DNA of 64,000 nt, taken from NCBI RefSeq assembly GCF_024362695.1, contig NC_065407.1, forward strand, positions 10,664,001-10,728,000. The letters are read 5' to 3'. Below the pieces are notes generated by a model, which did no database searches, was not told the DNA's origin, and was given only the letters and a program-made list of their open reading frames with translations. Below are positions 33,638-46,500 of this stretch, piece by piece (the first letter of the stretch is position 1; every line of letters begins with the position of its first letter). The stretch is from Pectinophora gossypiella. Lineage: Eukaryota > Arthropoda > Insecta > Lepidoptera > Gelechiidae. A program made the translations under genes and the position numbers.

Positions 33638-36148
33638 AACAAAGAAATCAGAAATCAGAAAACAGAATCATTTATTCAACGTAATTATCATGGATAAACT
33701 TGTTGAAGGTCAATGTAACATTTTTGAATTTACGTCATTTCGCAAGGTGTTATGGCTGAGGAGAAGAAATGACAAGAAACTGCAACAGCAACACATCTTT
33801 TAAAAACCAATGAGGATATACATTACAAGTTATTTAATAACTAGAGGAACACATTCAATACCAGACATTTTTATCATTTAGGTAGTCATTAATCTTATAA
33901 TAAGCTTTTTTACATAAAGTAAGCTTCACGTGAGCTTTAAATTTATTTTCTGACAAATTTAAAATATTATCTGGTATTTTATTGTAAAAACGTATAGATA
34001 ACCCCAAAAAAGATGAATTTAATTTACTTAATCTAGAATTTTGAATAGCAATTTTATGTTTATTTCTTGTATTGTAAGTATGCCTTTCACAGTTTCTCGG
34101 AAGGAGAGATAAGTTTTTACGTACATACATAATGTTTTCATATATATATTGACTTGCGACCGTCAGTATATTTATTTCTTTAAACAGCTCCCTCAAAGAG
34201 TCCCGACAACGCAGCTTATAAATAGCGCGAACTGCTCTTTTTTGAATGATGAAAATAGTTTCTACATCAGCGGCTCGACCCCACAGCAAAATACCGTAAG
34301 ACATTATGCTGTGGAAGTAGCTGAAGTAGACAAGTCTAGCAGTGGGTACATCTGTGAGTTGTCGGATCCTTCCGACGGCATATGCTACTGAACTTAGCTT
34401 GCCCGCTAGTGATACAATATGTGGGCCCCATTGAAGTTTTGAATCTACAGTAATTCCTAAGAAAACGGTGTGTTCAACAAAATCTAGTTTCTCGTCGTTA
34501 ATTTTAATGTTATTATTTACTTTCTTTACGTTTGGTAGAACAAATTTAATACACTTCGTTTTCTTAGCATTTAGAACTAGGTTATTTACTGTAAACCAAC
34601 TTAGAACCTGCGACACAGCGCTGTTTGCTTCGTCAAATTCCTCTAACTTTCTGTCGATTTTAAATATAAGAGAAGTGTCATCCGCGAACAGCACAATGTC
34701 AGCTTGGTTCTGTACTACATAAGGTAAATCATTTATGTACACTAAAAAAAGAAACGGACCCAAAATGGATCCTTGAGGAACTCCCATTTGAACATGAGAG
34801 CCCGAAGAAGTTGTACTATTGATTTGTACCTTTTGTATCCTACCACCTAGATATGAATTTAACAAACTGAGATCTCCATTATTTAGTCCATAGTGCCACA
34901 ATTTCAAAAGCAAGGTCTCGTGATCCACGCAGTCGAACGCCTTAGACAAGTCACAGAATACTCCTACGGCATTCTGCGACTTCTCCCAAGCATCGAAAAT
35001 GTGTCGAACAAATGTCACACTCGCGTCTGTTGTAGACCGACCCTTAGTAAAACCAAACTGCTGGCTGTGGAGTAAGTTATTTAAATTAAAATGACATAGC
35101 AGTTGGTCGAGAATAATTTTCTCGAAAATTTTACTAAGTACTGGTAGAATAGAAACCGGTCTATAATTCGTGGGGTCTGATTTTGTGCCCGATTTAAAAA
35201 GAGGTACAACTTTACTGATTTTCATTAAATTTGGAAAAGTGCCATTTTCAACACTCATATTAAAAATGTAAGCTAGATATGGTGCTAAGATATCAATAAC
35301 AGAGCTCATCAATATGACAGACAATCCCCATAAATCTTTCGAGGTTTTAAGTTTCAGCTGTTTGAATACTTTAACAATACTACTCGGATCAACGCGTTTA
35401 AAATCAAATAATTCAGTGCAAGCAGTAACATTACTTTTTAATAATATATCAGCTTGAACAGGAGAGGACCTGAGAGATTCTGTAGTTTTTACAGGGATGT
35501 TCGTGAAGAATTTATCAAAAACTTCAGCTACATCTTTTTCTTGTTTTACTAACCCAGTGCCCGATTCTATATTGTATTCTAATTCACGCGGTTTAGAAGC
35601 CTTTGATTCACTATTTATTACTTGCCAAACTGCCTTTATTTTATTATCCGCGGTCTTTATTTTATTACTAATATGCATCTGTTTGGCTGTATAACACACT
35701 CTTCGAAATATTTTAGAATAATTTTTGACGTAGCTTTTGAAACTATCAACGTGTGTATACGTTTTTTCCTCATATAAAGAATAAAGAGTATTTCTACTTT
35801 TGCGAATGCCTACGGTAGCCCAGTCACTGAACTTGAATGATTGACTGTTGGTAACTACCTTTTGAAGAAAATTATTTTCAAATTCTTTATGGATAATAAT
35901 GAAGAAATCCCTGTAAAAATCGTCAGGATTGTCTGCATCAAAGTTTGGACAAGGTAAGTTACTAATAAGACTATTTCGATATTTCTCTATCCGATTATCA
36001 GTGATGGGTCGAGTACTAAATTTAATTTTTTGCACATTTTTAAGTACTGGAAAACTAACCAACTGCCCACTGTGATCAGACTTAAAACAGTTAAGGATAC
36101 TGTTATCTTGGAAATCACAATTGCAAAAAATGTTATCTAAACATGAGG
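33638..36148 (-). mobile_element. 5'-truncated non-LTR (LINE) retrotransposon, CR1/Jockey group
   Basis: A direct repeat CAAAAAG at 33631-33637 and 36149-36155 (CTTTTTG on the - strand) brackets a 2.5 kb insertion. Its 5' end is cut inside the endonuclease domain, and its 3' UTR (33638-33854) ends in a short repeated TTTCTGA-type tail after AATAAATGATTC. The reverse transcriptase frame is intact to its stop, implying a young insertion. The truncation removes the promoter, ORF1 and most of the endonuclease, so the copy is dead on arrival. Assignment to the CR1/Jockey group is from motif style; the exact clade needs a tree. Confidence 0.9.
33855..36148 (-). CDS. LINE ORF2 remnant: end of endonuclease plus complete reverse transcriptase
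   Basis: This is the retrotransposon polyprotein that nicks the target and copies its own RNA. Numbering the open frame from 36296 (813 residues), residues 1-49 are host DNA read through the junction and element sequence starts at residue 50. LDNIF (53-57) and SDH (73-75) are the last motifs of the APE-type endonuclease. The reverse transcriptase spans about 350-640: NYRPVS (377-382), the first catalytic aspartate motif DLSKAFD (449-455), GVPQGSILGP (505-514) and the catalytic FADD (537-540, F replacing the common Y). A thumb and C-terminal region with WGRAADV (672-678) follows. No stop or frameshift interrupts residues 50-813. No RNase H or zinc knuckle is apparent. Confidence 0.93.
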
Positions 36149-36155
36149 CAAAAAG

Positions 36156-39100
36156 CTTCATAATACAAAAATTATAAATAGAGTACCTAAGTGCAAATTG
36201 TGAAGCACCTAACCAAAACAAAATCATTAAGGTACACGATAATGTACAAGGACAGCGAAGGCGCGGTGCTTGCTTTATGAACGTGTGGTAATTCAATAAG
36301 GCGCTCTCAACCGCCTAATGGAGGGTGCACCTCTGCGGAACAAACGCTGCCTTCAATTTGTATACAACCTCCGCACCTACATACAGTCCACTTCGCCACG
36401 CCTGTAATTGAATCACAGCCGAGCTTACATTTAAAACATTTGTAATAATCACCTTTACGATTTAAATTTAAACCTTGTTTACGATTTTCGAGGATCGAAA
36501 ATTTGATTTATTGCTGCATCTTTTACCATTACGGGTACACAATGACGTGCAACATTTTAAATCCTCCAAAATCAATGATGAAACAAAATGCTGAATGCAA
36601 TCATATTTCAATATTAAGCGTATTCCGTCGGTTCCGCGGCGTTATCGTGGATCGGAGTGCACGCGCTTGCTGCGCGCTGCGGTGACAAACAACATTCGGA
36701 GCTCATTCGTGGTCGACATTTATGCGACGTCATGGACCTCAATAGAAATGCCTCGATTTACGATCCTCTTTTACTTTTTGTCAGATGTCTTTTTTATTTG
36801 ATTCGTGATCGGCTTGTGCCATTGCATTGTTGACATACATACATTTTACTATTATTAGAATCTAAAAGCTCACTCGGACTTTCACGACACAACCTCTTAA
36901 TATTGTACTTACCTATCATGATTTCATCCAAACCGTTGATAAAATGATTAAATCAATCCAATTTCTTAAAGTAAAGGACGTCATCTTAGGTATTTTAAGA
37001 GACGACGAATTTAAATGTCTTCGGGAGAAATTGAAGGCAATACTTGGAGATCAAAGCGATAGCGGCACTTCACTTTTTTAAGGAATCGATACCTGTCTGC
37101 TCTTCAATAATTTCCTTTTCTGCGGATTCAATAAACGATAAGAACGTAGCAAAAAATTACAAGTCAATTAAATATATCTAGACGAACTTCGTTATAGTGC
37201 CTTTTTTGACAGGTAGGTAGGTTACCTACAAAAATACATGTAAAAAAATAACTTTATGAGTACAACAAAATTTCAATTAAATTTATTTAGTGGCACGTTC
37301 AAAACGGCTCTTTTCCGGAAAACGTAGGTATTTTCCTGTAGACGCAACATGATTTCAAGGGGAGATTATATTTATTTCCCCTTAATTTGTAGTACCTAAA
37401 CGGTTGGTCAATGAACCACGCGACGGTGTCCCCTTATTTTCGAATCAACACCCTTAACAAACTTTGATATCGCAAGTGCAGGTTCCTATCATTTAATTCA
37501 TTATTAATACCAACAATGGTGTAAAGTAGCAGGGTGAAGTTGGCAGCAAGCAGATTGGAACTAAAACAATATGCTCTTAGTTCACGCAACAACCAGTGTC
37601 GGAGCTAGATCGCTGTTTTCAAACTCTTAGCGTAAATTATATTCCATGAAAGCGTAGGGAATATTCGAATAACAAGATTTGCGGTTAGTTGTGAATCACT
37701 TGCCAACATTATGAGATACTTAAATGCATTCTAAGGGTACAGAGAGGCGAAACATACCATACGTACTGACAAAGAAAATGCACGGCAATATATAAGTACA
37801 CACTTTTGCAACTTATAAAGACGTACAGACCTAAACATGACAGTACTAAGTGGCTTAACAAGTTGATTTCCATTTTACCTGAAATGTCAAGCTTTTCGTC
37901 AAAAGGGGTGCAAGCAAGACGCATAAATTAGAGACAAGTTAAATTTGCAATTCAATTATTGGAGTGTATTTTTGGGGCTTTCAACTGAGATAGGGCCTAA
38001 CTACGGCGCTGGAGTGTAGGGGAGCTATTTGTATGCGTAATGGAAGATCGAATTTCGTATTTGTTCGCGGGGTCGTTAGCAGCACCTTCTTGCTTGTTTA
38101 TAAAGAAAACAAAACCCTTTACGAGGTAGTCGGGTGGCGCGACGCTGTAAACTTACCGGCCTCAAGAACAACATAACGAGTCCAATAAATATCCGTTATT
38201 GTTCCACAACTACAACAATATTTATTTATAGTTATCCAACTGTTCCGATCGTAATTGAAAAGGCAGTTTAGATGGTATAATTGGATAACCATGTTTTTGT
38301 CACTTTTCGCGTTTTATCGAAAACATGTGAATGCACTGATGGCCATTTCACGTTTAACGCGACATATCAATGGTTCGGTCGCTTTTAACAGTTGGTAAAA
38401 AATAGGTAGCTTAATTCTTGATTGGATTTATAAAAAAATCAATCCATGTATGATTTGGATAGCATTTTTTAAAATCTACTATGATCCTCATTGGTTCATG
38501 CTAGTTTTATAGGTATAGTCATATGCGTAGACGAGAATAACTTCAACTTAACTTCACTTACATGTATTGTATACCGATATTGTATCAATCAACTAACTAT
38601 TTAAGTGATATTTTAATCGTAACGAACGAGTTTCACTCCAAACCAAAACCTTCAAAAAACGACAATGTATTTCCATCGATTGTGTCAAAGTTCCGATAGT
38701 AGTCTTCAATGTTTACATGAAAGTACAAACATGGATATCCTCCGTTATCTATATATAGAGCGCACCAGGAATGTCTGTTTATAGGATTTCACGGCTAACG
38801 TAGATTGTCCGGTAGATACGGCATACCTAAAACTCGATGGGGCGTAAACGAAAGTCACGCGCCAAGGATTTCGTATCCACACGTAGCTTGTCCGTGCCCG
38901 CTCCGTAAAAAGCTCTCAGCGTTCTTCGTTCAATGCTCGCAAACATGTGGCCACCTATTGATTGTTGCCCCGTCTTACCTGTTCCAGATCGTGATGCGAT
39001 TCAATCTCTTAGAACGTTCTATATATGAAGCAATAGGGTCAGTCTGTACACGGGTTTTAGACAGAAGACTCTAAGCTATTCTGACAGTAGGTAAAGGTTA

Positions 39101-39239
39101 TTAGAAGCTTCAACGTGATATAACAATTTTATAATAATATAGGTATTCAAAAAGTCATTGTTTACATTTCTTAAGAAACCTTTATTCAGAATATTAATAT
39201 TTGTGTTGGACGTCTGTTAAAACAGTGTATTTACACAGC
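36156..39239. other. Non-coding stretch, no gene seen
   Basis: Mixed and AT-rich DNA. A GC-rich point lies at 36630-36680. The frames at 36503-36801 and 37709-37924 are featureless. No repeat with a target duplication was recognised. Confidence 0.5.
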
Positions 39240-40130
39240 TAGAGTAGAGCATTATAGGCCGAGCGTACGCGGTGTCAAGATCACGTCGTCGTGCCGTCGC
39301 GCCGCTCGCGGTGACACGCGTCGCCCGCGCCCCGCGCCCCCCGCTGTCGCCCGCCTGCTACCCTCAACCCTCGCACCACGCATGCTCCAATTATAATCTG
39401 TTTAGGGATGTCCACAGTCGATTAAGATTAATTTTTTACTTCAGAAACGACACAAAATTCTCAATAATAAAATTGACCTTTCGAAATATTCATAAGCATA
39501 AACTACGCCGCCCAAAAGAACCCCTATAAATGCTCGAAGTAGCGTCGGATTTCATATCGGACAGCAAATAAAAGCACACCCAAGATCTCTCACGTAGTGA
39601 ACTCGAGCTTTCATATGTCTAGTGGAGAAACTGACAGGGTTAAGCACGATAGCCACCCGCGGAGGATAACTCGATAGCTCGACATAGGATAGGGCGGCAT
39701 TATCCGCGGTACGACGTGCGCGCGCAGAGGCGTCGCGCGGAGGGCTTCAAACCGCCTGCGGAGGGCGTAAGGTCCGCGCGCGTCCTCACAGTGTATCGCG
39801 CGGTCACTCGCCACGACACCTCCGGTCGCGAACGGTACGGTGCTCGAGTCCCGCGCGGCCGCGAGCGTGCCAGCCGCCGGCGCCGCCGCTGCTCGCTCGC
39901 TGACTCCTCGGGAGCAGCAGGTACCGACCCCTGCCTCGGTAGCGTGATACCCAGCAATATCGCCGTAAGCGACGCAATATTACTGGCCCGCCGCTTCTGT
40001 GTGCGACTTTAATTTGTACTTTATTGTTTTCAGTGTTTATTGTTTTCCTAAAATGTGCTTTAATCGTAGTAAAATGCCTCAAATCACATAGTAAACCCTC
40101 GTCTAGTGTGAGTTATGGCCTGCGAAGGGA
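39240..40130. promoter_or_regulatory. CpG-rich island, candidate promoter region
   Basis: Two strongly GC- and CpG-rich cores (39275-39380 and 39700-39960, for example GCGCGGCCGCGAGCGTGCC near 39853) stand in an AT-rich region. Open frames occur on both strands through the second core, as expected in GC-rich DNA, and encode only arginine-rich low-complexity sequence. A possible donor GCAGCAG|GTACCG lies at about 39920. I tested several CAGT/TCAT initiators here for a downstream element at +28 and found none, so a transcription start is not established. Confidence 0.3.
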
Positions 40131-40169
40131 GTCAGGTCACGCGGCGTGAGTTTTGACGGACTGTTCTAG

Positions 40170-41975
40170 TTTCATATTGTTTTTGTTTGATTTCATGTTT
40201 ACCTTACGTTTAATACACTACCCTTCCTGATATCCATAATTTACAGTTTTGTGTAAAGTAAACCCATTTTGTGATCACATTTGCCTACTCTGAATGTCGT
40301 CTTTCATTTTCCATAATATTTTGTCTCCACGTTACCCATTAATAAATTACCAGATTATCTCCATATTTACATGAATAATTTTCCATAAGACGGCTTGATG
40401 TTATCAAATAATTATATCTATTTAGACTTTTGATTAATTCTTCAAATTTGTGTTATGCATTAATATAAAACCAGAAACCACAGTTTATTGGATAATTTGA
40501 AGATATTATGGCTTATTACAAGTTCAAAACAGTTTTTGTTAACCAGATTTAGTTATACTGTGTTACAGTTAGTAGTTTTTGTATCTTCAGAGCTCATTGT
40601 CAAAACACCTACCTAAGGCAAATGGAACACGCAAATAGCAACAATAAATCTTACTACGACATTATATCTTTTGAAGTTCAAAGCAGTTTTGGATTGTAAT
40701 GGTAAAGCCAGAGGTCAACATTGTCAGTGCCCTAAGACCTCAGTTTTAAAGCTTTATGGTACCTCATAAATACCGGTTTCAAACCTATTAGAGATTGTTA
40801 TTTTAATATTAATTTCACAATCCATTATTAAGAAAAAAACAACTGTCAGCGACTGTTTTGTTTTTAAATTGGTATGGCTGTGACGTCATAACGTAACGAC
40901 TTCGTCCAACAATATTGGAGACATCCAAAAACAACATTTTCAATTACGTAGTGACTTTTCTTTAATAACTTTGGTTCCCTATCTCTTCTTTCCTTCAATT
41001 TTACTCTTTTAAACATTGTATTAAGTTTAATATTTAAGTAATATGGGTACCTACTTATTTTGTCATTGTTTTTTTTTACATTATATAATGTAAACTAAAC
41101 AAATAAGTAGGTAGGTATAAGATATGAGTAAATACCTAGTTCCTAATTAGGTATACAGAGGTATATCTAATATATTTTCATGCATACACTTTACTGTTCA
41201 CCTTGTTATTGTTTATATTGATAAAAAATAAAATGTAAACAGAGATAAGTCGTTGCAATACGAGTCTATGTGATTTGAGGACAAACTACAGTAAAGATGT
41301 TAACCACATCCATAAAACGTATTTATTGTCATCATACCAGCTGATAATACGAAAATAGAGTGTGCCAAGACTGCCAAGTCATAACTCTCTTTGCAAACCA
41401 TCAAATGATCAAATAATGTACATCCTTAGTAATTCTACATTTATAAATGTTTCCGAGTTCACTGAACTCAATTTTTAGGGGAGCAAAGAAGGGCTTAAAT
41501 CTTTAAGCTGGTTTATTAATTCCAAAGTCGGTGTTAAAAAAACGTTTGCAATCTTGGGTCCGCTAAGCTGAACAACAAAGAAGCAAATGAGATATTCGGA
41601 AAACGAATCGTTCATTTTGTAATTATATTTTTTTATTTACCAATTCTCATCCGGCCAGTTCGTAACAGAAAACAAAATAAATACATGAGCTTTTGTCTGA
41701 GAGTAATATTCTAAGATACAATTTATATGCGGCCTGCGTAATCCTTAATTGTTTAAATTATTCGAGGGACTATGTGTAAAACTATTTAACTGTTAACGTG
41801 ACATAAAATTAGCAGGAGTAATAAAATCTCGACCCACCAGTAGAAATGGAAGGCAAAAATAACATTATATTTAGATATATGTTTACCTAAATTAGGTAGC
41901 TGATTAATGACTACCTACGTATATAAAGAAAATATTATGGAGATAAATAAAATTCATTGATTCAAACAATGTAAA
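40170..41975. other. AT-rich non-coding stretch
   Basis: Very AT-rich, with long runs near 41070-41180. No gene, exon signal or delimited repeat is visible. Confidence 0.6.
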
Positions 41976-41984
41976 CTATGAATC

Positions 41985-42162
41985 TTTTCAAAACATAAAC
42001 AGCATATATACGTCCCACTGCTGGGCACAGGCCTCCCATCAATCAACAGGAGCGGAGAGGTGTGAATCATACCATACTGCAACACGCTCCTCCAGTGCGG
42101 GTTGGTGGAGGTGTTTGGGCTGGTAGCCCGATACCATCGGCTTAACGTACTTCCCGAAGCCC
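41985..42162 (-). mobile_element. RTE-like LINE/SINE 3' end, family A, diverged copy
   Basis: It shares AAACAGCATATATACGTCCC, CTGCTGGGCACAGGCCTCCC, GTGCGGGTTGGTGGAGGTGT and CGGCTTAACGT with the copies at 29006-29131 and 29329-29501. An internal insertion of about ten bases relative to them (near 42055-42085) and other changes mark it as older. A six-base direct repeat TGAATC (41979-41984 and 42163-42168) may be the target duplication but is too short to be sure. Confidence 0.85.
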
Positions 42163-42879
42163 TGAATCACTATAGGTACTTTTTTGGACTTCAGAATATT
42201 TTAGGTCGACAGCGAGTGGGCGGAAATGAAAAAGAAAAACTATACAAATATCACTTTTACTAAATACATAATTACATAAAAGCTAAGAAAACTCCATAAA
42301 TAAACGTGTAAATAAAAATAACTTACAAACAACGAGAGCGAAAAAATTATAGAGAAAAAGGAGAAAGACAATCGAGCCATATGGAAGAATAAAAACAGAA
42401 ATTCTTATAACCTAAAGAGATTGTATATTACTTATTTATAAAAAATATTAAAACCATATAAAAATGTTCGTGGGTTATTTACACTTTTCAAAGGAAAAAT
42501 ATTTATATTTTTTGGCGGAAATTATATCTGCATAATCGGCCCGCTCATAACCTAAAACCCAAATCAACATTTAGGAACTAATAACCAATAAGCGATGTTA
42601 GCGTAATTAAGCGTGGCCATATTGGTCCCACGCTAGCATAAGAACCTGTCCGCGATATTAACGGCAACTTGAACTCGGACCCCTGATCAATTAGCTTGGA
42701 CTTCCCGCAATTATGTGCTCAAACCAAACGGCTGGAAGATTCAAGCCTAATAGCTTGACTAAGTTTGTTTGACACGTGACTATGGTGTATGTAAATTTCA
42801 CACGCTTGCACGGTGATGATTCATTAGTTTGATACTTAGTTTTTGACGTCACTTTACTGTAAAACGTCGGATGATTTAT

Positions 42880-42990
42880 ACTTCTTGGCTAGACAAATGA
42901 GGAGCCTATTTTTTTCTTTTTTTGACGTGACTTATTGAAGGTTTGCCTCCGATGGCATTAGGCCGGACAAACAAATGAGGAGGACTAAGT
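42880..42990. repeat. Interspersed repeat with duplicated GACAAA-GAGGAG motif
   Basis: TTTGACGTGACTTATTGAAG, GTTTGCCTCCGATGGCATTA and GGCCGGACAAAC form a block I recognise as a frequent lepidopteran interspersed repeat. Its end motif is present twice: CTTGGCTAGACAAATGAGGAG (around 42883-42903) and GGCCGGACAAACAAATGAGG (around 42961-42980), separated by a T-rich run. This suggests two partial tandem units of roughly 75-80 bases. Family class (LINE, SINE or Helitron) is not known to me. Confidence 0.5.
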
Positions 42991-43204
42991 TTCTTACCCT
43001 ATGATGTCCGCGCCTGTATCCTTACTGGGGTAGATATATTTAAAGCCTTGCTGTAGATAGAGACAAAAATCGCCGATAAACAATTTGAAGGCACATTTGA
43101 CAGTTGAACCGTACAACTATGTAAGTAATGTAACAAGTAATCATGTAAGTTCTTCTAACAATTCTTCATAATAATATAATACTTGCGATCCCCCAGTATA
43201 ATTG

Positions 43205-43560
43205 TCTTTATCTTCTTCTTCTTCCAGTGCCCGTCCATTACTGGACGTTGGCCGTCAGCTTTGAAAACTCTTCTCTGTCAGAAGCAAGACGAAACAGCTG
43301 TTCTACGGTTGTAACGCCGGTCCATTCGCGGATGTTCCGCAGCCACGACTTCTTGCTCCTCCCTCGACGTCTTCCCCCTTCAATTTTGCCCATCATAATT
43401 AATTGAAGCAGCTGGTATCTTTCATTCCTAAGAATATGCCCCAAATACGCTACTTTCCGTTTTTTGACAGTTTGCATCAATTTCCGGGACATACCGACGC
43501 GTTGGAAAACCTTCATATTGGTGACTTTCTGGGTCCAATTTTCTTCATACAACCATTATA
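43205..43560 (-). mobile_element. 5'-truncated RTE-type LINE fragment
   Basis: On the - strand the C-terminal end of an RTE reverse transcriptase is followed by about 30 bases containing GGCCAACGTCCAGTAATGGA and a short (GAA)n tail, the typical RTE terminus. The 5' edge lies near 43553, where an in-frame TAA appears upstream. I could not identify a target duplication. Confidence 0.85.
43238..43552 (-). pseudogene. C-terminal fragment of RTE reverse transcriptase
   Basis: About 104 residues without interruption match the conserved tail of RTE-type LINE polymerases. These contain a KKRKVAYLGHILRNERY segment (LGH-R-E-Y is the signature), KIEGGRRRGRSKKSW, WLRNIREWTG and a final ELF-A-DRE-F-type ending. 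The usual family protein is roughly ten times longer and carries endonuclease and polymerase domains, all missing here. There is no true ATG start; the frame simply opens at the truncation point. The reading frame is still intact, suggesting modest age. It has no function of its own. Confidence 0.85.
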
Positions 43561-46500
43561 TTTTTAACTGTGTTAAGTTGTGGGGACATTCGGAAGCAAA
43601 AATGCAGATAGATACTTAACTGGTAGTTAAGTAGTAGTTAATAACTACTTAAATAACTTAATATTTAATTTGATAGATAACTCTTTCGGCAGTTATTGAC
43701 ATAGAAAATGCACAATGAACATTGGTTCTTTTTATAAAATATACAAACTTCGTAATCAGATACTAATGATAAAGCAGATTTACTTGTGATGCGGCACATT
43801 GGCCGGGTATGTCACGTGTCGCGGATGTAACACCCGCACCGCGCGGCCGCTGGCTAATGTCCTCGCCTAATGCGCCGCTGGCGGTGTACAAGAGGACAAT
43901 TTCCGGCCCCTACCTTCCCGCCATTACGCACTAGAAACAATTCCCTAACCATTACATTCATTAATTTTACCCCCACCACACCCACCATTGCCGCCCGACA
44001 TTGATTTTCTCCTGTCACTATTATTTATTGTCTAACCGACTCAAACCTCCTTTCTTATGACGCCGGCTCTTCTAATTTATCATAAAACTTAAAATTGAAT
44101 AACTTGTAAAGTTAATTAGTTGTTTCATTGTGAAGCTACTTACTTATACCGCCCGCTCTCGATAGATCAGAATTTGAAATTGTAACAAGGTTTTATTTTG
44201 AGCAATTCAAATTTAAATGGGAAGTGGCCTCGTATAAATGATTCATAAGAGTTGCCAGAGTACTTTAACAATCAATGAGTTAAACTTGGATTTATTTGAA
44301 GATGTTTCTCGCGGCGCGTGATGTAGAGTCGGCTTTACGTTTGAGTCGATGTTTGGTGACGGCTGGCCGTTGACAGACGCAGGGCTTAAGACAAATTAAC
44401 CGTTAAAAACTCGTGGAAAAGCAACGCGCCGGAAAAAACGTCCGAATAAAAAGCTACGACTCGACGCTTTTATCTCGACGCTCGTTTCGCGAAGACAGCG
44501 TTTGTTTTGAATGGGGAGTCCACTCGGGCACACTCGGGCACACTCTGCCCACTAAACACCGCGTCCGCTGTCAGATGTAATCATCGCATGCCGACTCCGA
44601 ACCGTTTGATCTCTTCTTTTTAAACTCTCCGCTAAGATAATATCTCGCGCGAGCCCCGACATGTTTGTGTTACTCATTCCTACTCGCTAATTCACCCAAA
44701 CATCTTCTTCATCTTTCCACCCATCTCCGTACCATTGTGTGGACGGAACGTATTATTAGCAACGTTCTATATACATTATCATAAACCAAAGAGTTTATAA
44801 CTTTATTCCCCAAACCCTATCATCATATCATAGCACTGTGAATACAAATGCTATTCAACGCTCGATTGACAGTAAAACAATGGGTATCATCAAAGGTTGA
44901 ATGAATTCGATTCGCACGCGAGCACTGATTGCTCCCACGATAATTACAGTAAATAATGTGTGCAGCAAATCATACAGTACAAAATGAGGCATAAAATGTT
45001 AGAGTTGAGGCTTGGGAACGAGACGAGCGTGCGTAATTACCCGGCGAGAATGTGGCCGGGTCCTGCGGCCGCGCCCGCCCGGCTCTCCGACCATGTCGCT
45101 AAACTAGGAATAAAGTGCTCGGTGCGGTGCCCTTAACTCGTTAATTACACTTGGAAACTTAATATACATGTTACAAATTTCGCCAGCCACATTTCAAGTT
45201 TCAATTTAAATCGAAAAAGGCAACACATGAAATTTCTTAGCGAACTTTTTTAGTACCTAACCATTTCTTAGAATATTTGTTGAACAAAGAGTGTTGGAGC
45301 ACAAGTCCTCGGGGCATCTATTAAACGGACAGGAATCGTTTCCCACAGCCCGCTCTCGGCTCGTCACGGAATCAATATCGTCTTTTATCTTATGAAACGT
45401 GCTCCACATACACACACCAGCACAGCGCACCACTCACACGCCGGGGACTAGGGCTGCTAACGCGCGCCACGGGAACCAAATGAACAAAATGTTATGAGCC
45501 AAGATAGCGATAATTAATCCAAATTTCTTCGCTCTGGCACGTGTTTGTTCGCACGGTCTCTAAAACTCGGAAGATTTAATTAAAGCCTTCCCTTGATTCG
45601 TGATATTAGTTTTCTGTTGAATTATTCACGACAATTATGCACACTTTGTTCTTCCAAGCTTGAAATAGTTGTCACATGCACGACTGAGAATAACAGTACC
45701 GTGTTTGGTATTTTCATTGATTAAAATAAACCACATTGTTGTCTTCGTTAATCGACGGAGACTAAATTATAAATTATTAAGACGTCGTTTGGTATTATAG
45801 GCACCCCTGTAAATAATAGTAAACCGCGCCATAATACAAAATTCCTTCGCACGCAGATGTCAAGTGTGAGTGGATTCATTGACATTTTTTTCTACGAAAC
45901 TACAAACGTTACGCTAATTAAAATAGTTTTGTATTTTTTGTGTCACAGTTGGCTGACTGATGTCGAAATTTATTTGGGCCAAGAGTGAAGATTAATATGG
46001 TTCAAACGAACAGGCGGCTCGTTAATGTTTGTGTAAATACACAGCACACAACGTGTTTATTAGAGCTCAACTACTCTTTCAAACTGGGCTACAGGGCTCT
46101 TGAAATATAGGTAAACAATGGCGCGTTAATTGTATAGCGTTGAAAACACAGCTACTGCGATGAAATTATTCGAATCAATAAGCAATTCAGTCCGGTTCAA
46201 ACGCAGCTTTAGTCATAAAATGTAACCGTAGATAAATCTCGGTTGCGTCTGGTTAGAGCTGGTACATTAGTGAAGGGATGCAGCGTACTTCACTATGTTA
46301 CAATCAGCGTCGAGCAAGCCATGCAAGTTCAAGTGCAAGAACAAGCCGGCTATACATCAGTCCGACCAGAAATACATCAGTCAGCGTCTATGCCATGGGA
46401 AAGCTGCGAGACGTGGTGCGCGGCGCGAGCGCTTCCTACTCGCCTTATATGCACCGACCACTATTGCACAAGACATGCCGTACGCGCCCGATGCAATATC

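Noticed and set aside
36149..36296. N-terminal 49 codons of the long reverse transcriptase frame as part of the element
   Set aside because: They lie outside the CAAAAAG target duplication and have no endonuclease motif, so they are host DNA in frame by chance.
39716..40082. Arginine-rich frames on both strands
   Set aside because: They are typical artefacts of a CpG-rich island lacking stop codons; there is no start, splice or family support.
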